The position numbers and the translations under genes are program-made. A DNA stretch of 64,000 bases from Aquicoccus sp. G2-2. Its GTDB lineage: Bacteria > Pseudomonadota > Alphaproteobacteria > Rhodobacterales > Rhodobacteraceae. Positions 54,452-62,816 of this stretch are shown here, piece by piece. Under the pieces are notes generated by a model. That model worked only from the letters and a program-made list of their open reading frames with translations. It had not been told where the DNA came from and did no database searches. Position 1 is the stretch's first letter. Each line of letters starts with the position of its first letter. The stretch is taken from NCBI RefSeq assembly GCF_034555965.1, contig NZ_JAYDCK010000003.1, positions 372,001 to 436,000 on the forward strand. Direction: 5' to 3'.

Positions 54452-54456
54452 GAGCG

Positions 54457-56718
54457 TTACTTCCACACCTCTGAATGCAGATAAGCCTCGACCAGCGGGC
54501 GTACGGTCTGAACGCCGCGCGCACGGGCGTCGTGAATCACGTCGCGTATGGCGGCAAGATCGACGCTGCGGATCATGTGCTTGACCGGCCCGATGGAGGC
54601 GGGACGCATCGAGAAAGTGTCGATCCCGATGGCGGCAAGGCAGATCGCCTCCAGCGGACGACCGGCATCTTCGCCACAGAACGAAAGCGGCGTATTATGG
54701 GCTTGGCAGCGCGTGACGATGTTTTCGAGGAACGTCAGGAAACTCACGTTGAGCGTGTCATAGCGCCGCCGCACACGCTCATTCTCGCGGTCAGCGGCAA
54801 AGAAGAATTGTTTAAGATCATTGCCGCCGATCGACAGAAAACCGACCTCTTCGAAAAATTTGTCCGGCGCAAAGGCAAGCGAAGGCGTCTCCAGCATCGC
54901 GCCGATGTCCAGCCGCTCAGGGAGTGCGTGGCCAAGGATGCGCTCGCGCTCCAGCGCCTTGTTGACCTCTGTGCACCCGGCGGTGAACTCTTCAAACTGG
55001 GCGATGAACGGGAACATCACCGACAATGGCCGCCCGGCAGCGGCGCGCAACAGCGCCTGAAGCTGCATCCGCATCACGCCGGGTTTATCAAGCCCGACCC
55101 GGATTGCCCGCCAGCCCATCGCCGGGTTGGGTTCATCGTTCGGCTTCATATAGGGCAGCACCTTGTCCGACCCGATATCGAGCGTGCGAAACACCACGCG
55201 CTTGCCAAGTGCGGCATCCAGCACGCGGGCGTAAAGCGCCGAAAGCTCGCCGCGCTTGGGCATCTGGCTGCGCACCAGAAATTGCAACTCGGTGCGAAAC
55301 AGGCCAACGCCTTCGGCCCCGGACCCGGTCAGCGACGGCAGATCGGCCATCAACCCGGCATTCATCTGTAAGGAGATAACCCGCCCGTCAAGGCTCCGCG
55401 CCGGTTTGTCCCGGATCGAGGCGTAGCGCTCCACCGCCTCCGCCTGCATCGCCATCTTGTCGCGGAATGCGGCGACAACCGTATCGTCAGGGCGCAGATG
55501 CACGAAACCCTGGTTGCCGTCGACCATGATATGATCGCCGTTGAGCGCTTCGGTGTTGATCCGTTCTGCATGGATGACCAGCGGAATAGCAAGCGCGCGC
55601 GCCACGATGGCGGCATGGCTGCCGACCGAGCCTTCTTCCAGCACAACCCCCTTGAGCGAACGGCCATAGTCGAGCAATTCTGCAGGCCCGATATTGCGCG
55701 CCACCAAAACCGGATCGGCGGGCATCTCGGCCCCGGTTTGCGAGCCTTGGCCAGTGAGGATGCGCAGCAGCCGGTTCGACAGATCGTCAAGATCGTGCAG
55801 GCGTTCGCGCAGGTATTGATCTTTGACCTGCGCCATACGGGCGCGTGCGGTGCTTTGTTCCTTCTCCACGGCGGCTTCGGCAGAAAGGCCGCGCGCGATG
55901 TCTTCCTCCATCCGCCGCATCCAGCCTTTGGAGTTGGCAAACATCCGGTAGGCTTCAAGCACCTGCATCTGTTCCGCGTCACCGCCGCGCACCCCGGTCA
56001 GCATCTGATCGACACTGACGCGCAGATGCTCTACCGCCTCGCGCAGCCGCTCCAGCTCGCGGTGCGGATCATCGGCAAACGGATCGGTGATCACCACGCG
56101 CGGTTCATGCAGCCAGACATGGCCTTCCGCCGCGCCTTCCTGCGCGGTGGCTCCGCGGATCAAAACCGGCTTGGTATGCAGTGCCTTGAGGGCGGATTCG
56201 TCCCCGACGAAGGCACCCAGTTCGGCCATTTCGGCCAACACCATGGCAACCACTTCCAAGGCTTCGACCTCAACATCGGAAAACGCCCGTGCGGTTTTCG
56301 ATTGCACCACCAGCACACCCAGCTTTTCGCCCAGCCGCTGAATCGGCAGGCCAAGGAAGCTTGAGAAAACCTCTTCGCCGGTCTCCGGCATGAACCGGAA
56401 GCCATGCGCAGAAGGGGCATCTGCGGTGTTCATCGTCTTGCCGGTGCGCGCCACGCGCCCGACCAAGCCTTCGCCCATCCGCATCCGTGTCTTGTGAACC
56501 GAATCGGGGTTAAGCCCTTCGGTGGCGCACAGTTCAAGCGTTTCGGAATCGCGAAACAGATAGACCGAGCAAACCTCGCAATCCATTTCCTCGGCGATCA
56601 GCGTGGTAATCCGGTCAAGCCGCTCTTGGCCTGCGCTTTCTTCGGCCATGACGGCCCGAAGCCGCCCCAGCATCTTGCGGCTGTCGGTCTGATGCTTGGT
56701 GCGGATCATCGTCTGCAC
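54457..56718 (-). CDS. ptsP: PTS phosphotransferase system EI(Ntr), with GAF domain
   Basis: The 753-residue protein starts with a GAF domain (about 30-165) and continues as PEP-dependent enzyme I: phosphohistidine H368 in GSVGSHAAIVARAL, and PEP-binding FRTLDIGSDK and GNDLKQ. This is the nitrogen-related PTS enzyme I. Its partners PtsO and PtsN are not in the window. A GTG start at 56718 has GGGAG 4 bp away; an ATG at 56709 is an alternative. It is transcribed from a gap of 59 bp after lysC. Confidence 0.93.
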   Translation of the reverse strand: MQTMIRTKHQTDSRKMLGRLRAVMAEESAGQERLDRITTLIAEEMDCEVCSVYLFRDSETLELCATEGLNPDSVHKTRMRMGEGLVGRVARTGKTMNTADAPSAHGFRFMPETGEEVFSSFLGLPIQRLGEKLGVLVVQSKTARAFSDVEVEALEVVAMVLAEMAELGAFVGDESALKALHTKPVLIRGATAQEGAAEGHVWLHEPRVVITDPFADDPHRELERLREAVEHLRVSVDQMLTGVRGGDAEQMQVLEAYRMFANSKGWMRRMEEDIARGLSAEAAVEKEQSTARARMAQVKDQYLRERLHDLDDLSNRLLRILTGQGSQTGAEMPADPVLVARNIGPAELLDYGRSLKGVVLEEGSVGSHAAIVARALAIPLVIHAERINTEALNGDHIMVDGNQGFVHLRPDDTVVAAFRDKMAMQAEAVERYASIRDKPARSLDGRVISLQMNAGLMADLPSLTGSGAEGVGLFRTELQFLVRSQMPKRGELSALYARVLDAALGKRVVFRTLDIGSDKVLPYMKPNDEPNPAMGWRAIRVGLDKPGVMRMQLQALLRAAAGRPLSVMFPFIAQFEEFTAGCTEVNKALERERILGHALPERLDIGAMLETPSLAFAPDKFFEEVGFLSIGGNDLKQFFFAADRENERVRRRYDTLNVSFLTFLENIVTRCQAHNTPLSFCGEDAGRPLEAICLAAIGIDTFSMRPASIGPVKHMIRSVDLAAIRDVIHDARARGVQTVRPLVEAYLHSEVWK

Positions 56719-56777
56719 TGTTCTCCCTGGCGCGCCATGATTGTGCAGGCCGCCATGCTGGCGGGCGGCAGAATCTT

Positions 56778-58016
56778 TCAGGCGGCCTTCTCCAATTCAA
56801 ACGCATCATGCAGCGCCTGAACGGCGAGTTCCATGTATTTCCGATCAATCAGAACGGAAATCTTGATTTCCGAAGTTGCGATCACCTTGATGTTGATCCC
56901 TTCATTCGACAGGGTCTGGAACATTTTCGCGGCCACGCCGGACTGGCTTCGCATCCCGATGCCGACGGCGGAAACCTTGGCCACATTGGTATCGGCGATC
57001 AGATCGTGAAAGTTTATCTCGCCCTCTGCCTTGGCGTCGTTAAGTGCCTTTTCGGCGCGCTGCACCTGATTGATCGGACACGAGAACGTCATGTCGGTGC
57101 GGCCTTCCTCGGCGATGTTCTGAATGATCATATCGACATTCACACCCGCCTCTGACAGCGGCACAAAGATGGCGGCGGCAATGCCGGGGCGGTCAGCCAC
57201 GCTCACCAGCGTCATCTTGGCTTCCTCGCGGCTATAGGCAATGCCTGATACGGGGCGGTTTTCCATCACTTCCTCCTCATCGCAAACCAGCGTGCCGGCG
57301 GCGTCGGATTGTTCCTCGAAACTGCTCAACACGCGCAGCTTCACATTGTGGCGCATGGCCATTTCGACCGAGCGGGTTTGCAGCACTTTGGCCCCAAGAC
57401 TGGCCAGTTCCAGCATTTCCTCAAACGCGATTTTGTCAAGCTTGCGGGCATTGGCGGCGATGCGCGGATCGGTGGTATAGACCCCGTCCACATCGGTATA
57501 GATATCGCACCGCTCTGCGCCGAACTCCGCCGCGAAGGCCACCGCCGTCGTGTCTGAACCGCCACGGCCCAGCGTGGTAATTCGGCCCTCGGGTGAAAGC
57601 CCCTGAAAGCCCGCCACCACGGCAACCTTCATGCCTTCGGCGAATTTCGCCATGATGTTGGCGGTCGGAATTTCCATAATCCGCGCCGCCGAATGGGTCG
57701 ATGTGGTGCGCACCGGCACCTGCCAGCCTTGCCAGCTGCGCGCGGGGACGTCCATTTCCTGCAAGGTGAGCGCCATCAGCCCGGCGGTGACATTTTCACC
57801 GGACGAAACCACCGCATCATATTCGCGGGCATCGTAAAGCGGGCTGACATCTTCGACAAAGCCGACCATCTTGTTGGTCTCGCCCGACATGGCCGAGACG
57901 ATGACAATCACGTCATAGCCCTTGGCCACCTCCACGCCAACGCGCTTGGCGGCGCGCCGGATGCGGTCGATATTGGCAACCGAGGTGCCGCCGAATTTCA
58001 TCACGAGAACGGGCAT
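56778..58016 (-). CDS. lysC: Aspartate kinase
   Basis: The 412-residue enzyme phosphorylates aspartate, the first step to lysine, threonine and methionine. It has VMKFGGTSVAN (K7), VVSSGENVTAGLMAL, and LGRGGSDTTAVAFAAEFGAERCDIYTDVDGVYTTDPR, then two ACT domains (about 265-405, with VLIDRKYMELAV). Feedback is through the ACT domains. The start MPVLVMKFGG is the family one. It is upstream of ptsP on the same strand. A dispersed repeat lies in the gap upstream. Confidence 0.95.
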   Translation of the reverse strand: MPVLVMKFGGTSVANIDRIRRAAKRVGVEVAKGYDVIVIVSAMSGETNKMVGFVEDVSPLYDAREYDAVVSSGENVTAGLMALTLQEMDVPARSWQGWQVPVRTTSTHSAARIMEIPTANIMAKFAEGMKVAVVAGFQGLSPEGRITTLGRGGSDTTAVAFAAEFGAERCDIYTDVDGVYTTDPRIAANARKLDKIAFEEMLELASLGAKVLQTRSVEMAMRHNVKLRVLSSFEEQSDAAGTLVCDEEEVMENRPVSGIAYSREEAKMTLVSVADRPGIAAAIFVPLSEAGVNVDMIIQNIAEEGRTDMTFSCPINQVQRAEKALNDAKAEGEINFHDLIADTNVAKVSAVGIGMRSQSGVAAKMFQTLSNEGINIKVIATSEIKISVLIDRKYMELAVQALHDAFELEKAA

Positions 58017-58140
58017 GGGAGTCCTTATGGGCCTGCGATCGGTTGCGGTTTATTGCGGAACCCGCGCGCGCGCAAGATGCCGCCGTCGCCCCCGGCCATC
58101 GAAGGCTCGCGCTGATTGCCCCGGCGGGAGCCTTCGGCGA

Positions 58141-58165
58141 GGATATTTTTGGCAAAATGAAGCGG
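58141..58165 (+). repeat. Dispersed 25-bp intergenic element, copy 2
   Basis: GGATATTTTTGGCAAAATGA plus AGCGG matches copy 1 at 9371-9395 at 24 of 25 positions. It lies between lysC and the SDR gene, which are both on the other strand. A GC-rich segment (GGCGGGAGCC) precedes it. Confidence 0.6.
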
Positions 58166-58238
58166 CTGGACGCTTATGCGCCGACGTGCGCCAACGGTAT
58201 GTCAAACCTCTGCCACAGCGGCGGGCGCGGTCCGCGGC

Positions 58239-58904
58239 TCAGAACGCGAGCGGCTTGCCGTCCCACCGCTCGAAACAGCCGGTGGTGGCGAGGGAAAGGG
58301 CATCAAAGCGCGCAATCAACCCGTCACGCGCTTCAGTTGTATCAATCGCGGCCTGCGGGCCGCCCATATCGGTGCGCACATAGCCCGGATGGTAAATCCC
58401 CACCGCAATGCCAAGCCCGTGCAGATCGGCGGCAAGGTTGCGCCCGAGATTGAGCGCCGCCGCTTTTGAGGCGCGGTAGATATAGGAGCCGCCCGGCGCC
58501 TTGGTGTCGCTGGCCATCTGGCTGGAAATGATGGCGATCTTTGGTGCCTTGGCCAATTGCATATGTGGCAACAGTGTTTGAATGGTGAGGAAAACACCGG
58601 TCACATTGGTGGCAAACCCCTGTGCCCACATCTCGGGCGGATAGCCATCGGCAAGGCTTTGGCCCTTGTCGGGAAAGATCCCTGCATTGCAGACCAGTAA
58701 ATCAACCGCGCGCCCGTCAAGCCCGCGCGCCAGTGCGGCGAATGAAGGCGGGGCGGTCACATCAAGCACAGCCCCGGTGGCCCCGCTGCGCGAGGTTGCG
58801 GTGACGCTGTCGCCGCGCGCCGCGTAGCCTTCGGCCAACGCCGCGCCGATGCCGCGGTTTGCGCCGGTAATCACCACGTGGCTGCCTGTCGTCTGTGTTG
58901 TCAT
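58239..58904 (-). CDS. Short-chain dehydrogenase/reductase
   Basis: The 221-residue protein has the cofactor motif ITGANRGIGAALA (12-24), a short NAG motif (LLVCNAGIF) and the active site YRASK. Helices and C-terminal region are compact compared with classical 250-residue SDRs. It is cytoplasmic and NAD(P)H-dependent. Substrate unknown. It is encoded 222 bp after lysC's start with the dispersed repeat between. Confidence 0.88.
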   Translation of the reverse strand: MTTQTTGSHVVITGANRGIGAALAEGYAARGDSVTATSRSGATGAVLDVTAPPSFAALARGLDGRAVDLLVCNAGIFPDKGQSLADGYPPEMWAQGFATNVTGVFLTIQTLLPHMQLAKAPKIAIISSQMASDTKAPGGSYIYRASKAAALNLGRNLAADLHGLGIAVGIYHPGYVRTDMGGPQAAIDTTEARDGLIARFDALSLATTGCFERWDGKPLAF

Positions 58905-58952
58905 GCCGTTCGCCTTTCATGTGGGGCAGGTTTTGGCCCACCGCGCCCCGGA

Positions 58953-59384
58953 TCAGTTTGATTTTCGTCCCGGCATGAAGGGCAGGGGGATAACGGGCAC
59001 GCCGTCCTCAATCAGGGTTTTGGCGTCTTCCGGGCGCGCCTCGCCGTAAATCGCGCGCTCGGGGGCGGTGCCGTCGTGTATCGCGCGGGCTTCCTGAACA
59101 AACTCCATGCCGACGTAATCGGAGTTTTCCTCAACCGTCCGGCGCAGTTTGGCCAATGCCTGTTCAGCGGGGCTGGCCGGCGCGGAAAGCGCGCGCTTGG
59201 GCACCTCCGGCGCATCGCGTGTGTTGGCAACCCGCGGGGCCATCACCGCCTTTTCGACCTGCAAAGAGCCGCAGATGGCGCAGGCGATATGCCCGGTCCC
59301 CATAAGCTTGTCGAATGCAGCAGTTGATTGAAACCAACTGTCGAAACGGTGCCCTTCGGCGCATTTGAGTGAAAACTGGATCAT
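58953..59384 (-). CDS. DUF1178 family protein
   Basis: The 143-residue protein begins IQFSLKCAEGHRFDSWFQSTAAFDKL and has HIACAICGSLQVEKAVMAP. Four cysteines/histidines in two pairs (CxxxH, CxxC) suggest a zinc ribbon at the N-terminus. A basic linker is followed by a helical segment with IYGEARPEDAKTLIEDGVPVIPLP. Function unknown. The ATG at 59384 is chosen by family start. It lies 48 bp upstream of the SDR gene. Confidence 0.88.
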   Translation of the reverse strand: MIQFSLKCAEGHRFDSWFQSTAAFDKLMGTGHIACAICGSLQVEKAVMAPRVANTRDAPEVPKRALSAPASPAEQALAKLRRTVEENSDYVGMEFVQEARAIHDGTAPERAIYGEARPEDAKTLIEDGVPVIPLPFMPGRKSN

Positions 59385-59450
59385 TCTCTGGCGGCTTGTT
59401 GTGGTTGCTGTGCCAAAGATAACCACTCCGCCCGGCCGCGCAAGGCCGGT

Positions 59451-59969
59451 TCAGAGCTGCAACCGTTTTGGATCAAAGGTTTTCAATATCTGTTTCAATT
59501 CCGGCGCATCGACGAGGGTTGCGGCCTTCTTGGGCGAGCACCATTTGCGTTTGCGCTGTCCGGCTTCGGGAAACACGCGCGCCAGTTTGGTGACCTTCAC
59601 AGGATAGATCAGCGCCACACAGGGTACAAAGCGTTTGTCCGGCATTCGCTTTTGATAAGAGAACAGCCCGAGGCAAATCTCTGATGTCTGGCCAATCACC
59701 CCGGCCTCTTCCCATGCTTCCCGCAGGGCGGCATTGCCCGGTGTCATGCGATGTTCGGGCCAGCCTTTTGGCACGATCCAGCTTTTGGTGCCGCGTGTGG
59801 TAATCAGCAGAACCTGCACCTTGTCGTCGCGCACCCGCCAGCAAAGCGCCGCGAATTGGGTGCGCATATCGCCCTTTTGCGGGCTTTTCACGCTGAGTGG
59901 AAGTTGCTTGGTGCCAAGCGGGCCTGTGCTGCCTGTCTTCTGGTCTGATGTCTTGGCCATATCGCTCAT
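59451..59969 (-). CDS. NUDIX hydrolase
   Basis: The 172-residue protein has a NUDIX box of the diphosphoinositol-phosphatase type: PKGWPEHRMTPGNAALREAWEEAG. The second conserved acid is methionine (RMT) where E is usual, but REAWEE, the metal site, is intact. An N-terminal region of about 50 residues is basic and low in hydrophobics. It may clean up a nucleoside diphosphate derivative. The ATG at 59969 is chosen; a longer reading is possible. Confidence 0.85.
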   Translation of the reverse strand: MSDMAKTSDQKTGSTGPLGTKQLPLSVKSPQKGDMRTQFAALCWRVRDDKVQVLLITTRGTKSWIVPKGWPEHRMTPGNAALREAWEEAGVIGQTSEICLGLFSYQKRMPDKRFVPCVALIYPVKVTKLARVFPEAGQRKRKWCSPKKAATLVDAPELKQILKTFDPKRLQL

Positions 59970-60093
59970 TGATCCGCAGGCTGCTCTCGACAGAGTTGTC
60001 CCAGCTTTTGCGCGCTCAGGCAACGTTAAACCTCAAGATATGCCGCTTTAACCGTGGCTCTTATCAACATCTAGGGGCGGCGTTGCCTGACCC

Positions 60094-60885
60094 TTATGCC
60101 CGGTGCGCCCCGTCGGCCAATGTTTTCACGAAGGCCAGCACATCCGCGACAGCATCGCCGCGACCGATCCGGCTGACGATGGCAGAGCCGACCACCGCGC
60201 CATCGGCCACGCTTGCAATCGCCTCTGCTTTTTTGGGCGTGTTGATCCCGAAACCCACGATGACCGGCAGATTTCCTGCCGCCTTTATCCGCGCGACATC
60301 GGGGGCAACATCGCCCGCCTCTGGCTCGGCCGAGCCGGTGATCCCGGTAATCGAGACGTAATAGACGAAACCCGAGGTATTCTGCATCACGCGGGGCAGG
60401 CGTTTGTCATCGGTTGTCGGCGTCGCCAGCCGGATGAAGTTAAGGCCCGCTGCCTGTGCCGGAAGGCACAGCTCGGCATCTTCCTCGGGCGGCAGATCGA
60501 CAACGATCAACCCGTCGATCCCGGCGGTTTTGGCGTCGTCAAGGAACCGCTCCACACCGTGATTGAAGATCGGGTTATAATACCCCATCAGCACGATTGG
60601 CGTGCTGTTGTCCTGCTTGCGAAACTCTGCCGCCAGCGCCAGCGTCTTTTCCAGCGTCATCCCCGCGCGAAGCGCGCGTTGCCCGGCAAGCTGGATCGTC
60701 GGGCCGTCTGCCATCGGGTCGGTAAACGGCTGGCCCAACTCGATGATGTCCACCCCAGCGGCGGGCAACCCTTTGACGAGGTCAAGCGAGGTCGCATAAT
60801 CCGGATCGCCCGCCATCACATAAGCGACGAACGCCTTGCGCCCGTCTGCCTTGAGTTGGGCGAATTTTGCGTCGATGCGTGTCAT
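60094..60885 (-). CDS. trpA: Tryptophan synthase alpha chain
   Basis: The 263-residue TIM barrel releases indole from indole-glycerol phosphate. It has [32 protein letters not shown] with the catalytic glutamate, the catalytic aspartate in [12 protein letters not shown], and [11 protein letters not shown]. It is 38 kb from trpF-trpB. The ATG at 60885 matches the family; an upstream reading to 60942 is not needed. The gap after it, to 61169, holds no gene. Confidence 0.95.
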   Translation of the reverse strand: MTRIDAKFAQLKADGRKAFVAYVMAGDPDYATSLDLVKGLPAAGVDIIELGQPFTDPMADGPTIQLAGQRALRAGMTLEKTLALAAEFRKQDNSTPIVLMGYYNPIFNHGVERFLDDAKTAGIDGLIVVDLPPEEDAELCLPAQAAGLNFIRLATPTTDDKRLPRVMQNTSGFVYYVSITGITGSAEPEAGDVAPDVARIKAAGNLPVIVGFGINTPKKAEAIASVADGAVVGSAIVSRIGRGDAVADVLAFVKTLADGAHRA

Positions 60886-61169
60886 ACTGGCACTCCCTGA
60901 AGTGGCTTTTGCGGGTTTGCAGAAAATCGCACGGGAAATCAATCGCCGTTTCGGGATGAAACGCGCCTCTCTGCGCGCGGGCGGTTAATCTTTCTCGCCG
61001 TCTCGCGCCGCCGTTTTCCCGCCATACGCATCGCAGCCAGACCGGCAGCCAAGGTGCAGACAGCTGTTTTTCACCGTGCGGTGCCGTTCATCTTTGTGAC
61101 CAAGGGGTTGACCAACACCCATACGCACCCCTAGATGCGCCCGCATCTTCGCCGGGAAAGGACTGTGTC

Positions 61170-62266
61170 ATGGGCTTCAGGATGGGCATTGTCGGCCTGC
61201 CGAACGTGGGGAAATCCACGCTTTTCAACGCACTTACCAGAACCGCCGCGGCGCAGGCCGCGAACTTCCCGTTCTGCACCATCGAACCGAATGTAGGCGA
61301 GGTAGGCGTGCCCGATCAACGCCTTGATAAACTTGCAGAAATTGCGAAATCCAAAGCCATCATTCCGACCCGGATGACCTTTGTGGACATCGCCGGTTTG
61401 GTCAAGGGCGCAAGCAAGGGGAGGGCTTGGGCAACCAGTTTCTTGCCACTATCCGCGAGGTTGACGCCATCGCCCATGTGCTGCGCTGTTTTGAGGATGG
61501 CGATGTCACCCATGTTGAGGGCCGGGTCGATCCGGTCGCCGATGCCGAAACGATCGAGACCGAGTTGATGCTCGCCGATATCGAAAGCATCGAGAAGCGC
61601 CTGCAAAACATCACCCGCAAGATACGCGGTGGCGACAAGGAAGCGGTGCAGCAAGAACGCCTTATGAAACAGGCGCTTGAGGCGCTCGAAGCGGGCGCAC
61701 CCGCGCGCACGGTCGAGGTCGCGGAAGATGACCGGAAAGCGTGGCGGATGCTGCAATTGCTGACCACGAAGCCGGTGCTTTACGTGTGCAACGTGGCCGA
61801 AGAGGACGCGGCCCAAGGCAACGCCCATTCCGAGGCGGTGGCGAAAATGGCGGCGGACCAAGGCAATGCGACGGTAGTGATCTCGGCCCGCATCGAAGAG
61901 GAGATTTCTCAACTCGAAGACGACGAGGCCGCGATGTTCCTTGAAGAAATGGGGCTGGCGGAAGCTGGGCTCGACCGACTGATCCGGGCCGGTTACGATC
62001 TGTTAAACCTTCAGACGTATTTTACAGTTGGCCCGAAAGAAGCCCGTGCATGGACGATCCGGCGCGGCACGCTGGCACCACAAGCCGCCGGTGTTATTCA
62101 TGGCGATTTCGAACGTGGTTTCATCCGCGCCGAAACCATCGCCTATGACGATTTTGTCGCGCTTGGCGGCGAACAAGGCGCCAAGGAAGCGGGCAAGATG
62201 CGCGCCGAAGGTAAGGGCTATGAAGTGAAAGATGGTGACGTTTTGCATTTTCTTTTCAACGGCTGA
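61170..62266 (+). CDS. ychF: Redox-regulated ATPase YchF, frameshifted
   Basis: The first frame starts [23 protein letters not shown] (P-loop GLPNVGKST) and reaches [13 protein letters not shown] before leaving the family. The second frame resumes [21 protein letters not shown] to the C-terminal TGS-like domain ending [13 protein letters not shown]. The expected junction is ASKGEGLGNQ, so one G missing in the G4 run at 61418-61421 restores a 365-residue protein. YchF is an ATP-preferring Obg-family protein (NVAE in CNVAEEDA). AAAGGA lies upstream of the ATG. Confidence 0.93.
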
Positions 62267-62276
62267 CCCGGGCGGA

Positions 62277-62305
62277 TTGATTTTTTAACACTTTTCGGTT
62301 ATCCT
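62277..62305 (+). promoter_or_regulatory. Sigma-70 promoter of the XRE-like gene
   Basis: TTGATT (62277-62282) and TATCCT (62300-62305) are separated by 17 bp. A small inverted repeat GCATG-N5-CATGC (62310-62324) lies at the start point. This gives a 5' UTR of about 175 nt. Confidence 0.65.
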
Positions 62306-62349
62306 GATTGCATGAACATCATGCTGTAACCATCGGAATTTAATGGGAA

Positions 62350-62456
62350 CTGCCCACGTAGCGTGGGCAGAGTGCGGCGCGCTTGGCGTGCCTTCCCGTC
62401 CGACCCTCTTCGCGCGCGCAGCGCGCCGCAAAAAGAGGGCGACACAAGCAGGTGTC
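62350..62456 (+). promoter_or_regulatory. Stacked hairpins in the XRE-like gene leader
   Basis: Three hairpins follow each other. The first is CTGCCCACG-TAG-CGTGGGCAG (62350-62370). The second is a nested stem CCCTCTT/AAGAGGG enclosing GCGCGC-GCA-GCGCGC (62404-62439). The third is GACAC-N6-GTGTC (62441-62456), followed by ATTTTAT and the ribosome-binding site. Confidence 0.6.
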
Positions 62457-62484
62457 ATTTTATAACAAAAAAAGGAGCAGTCTC

Positions 62485-62754
62485 ATGGCCGTTAGCAGCA
62501 CCGCCAAACTTAGCAAAAATGCCGATTATGCCTCAACAACCTCTGATCGCCCGAAACCGCCCGAGCTATCACCGCTTGACGTGCGCGAAGAAGCGCAGCT
62601 TTCGCGCCCCGAAATGGCGCAGATGCTGGGTATGTCAGATTTCGGCTACACTGCCTGGGAAAACGGCACCCGCCGCCCCGGCGGCCCCGCGTTCCAATTA
62701 CTGCGGCTGATTTCAGAGGACCCGGCAGGCACCAAAGCGGTGCTGGCTGGCTGA
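62485..62754 (+). CDS. Small XRE-family helix-turn-helix protein
   Basis: The 89-residue protein has a helix-turn-helix of the XRE type in its second half: QLSRPEMAQMLGMSDFGYTAWENGTRRPGGPAFQLLRLI. The first 30 residues are low-complexity and basic. It could be an antitoxin-type or autoregulatory repressor; no toxin gene is adjacent. AAAGGAG lies 9 bp before the ATG at 62485. Its long leader with three hairpins is unusual. Confidence 0.78.
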   Translation: MAVSSTAKLSKNADYASTTSDRPKPPELSPLDVREEAQLSRPEMAQMLGMSDFGYTAWENGTRRPGGPAFQLLRLISEDPAGTKAVLAG

Positions 62755-62816
62755 ATCTGAAACACCGGGGGCATTGCCCCCGGCGCACCGCTACCAACCC
62801 GTCGCGCGCGTTGGCA

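Noticed and set aside
61410-61425. Programmed ribosomal frameshift in ychF
   Set aside because: No slippery heptamer or downstream pseudoknot is visible, and the same error type recurs in three other genes.
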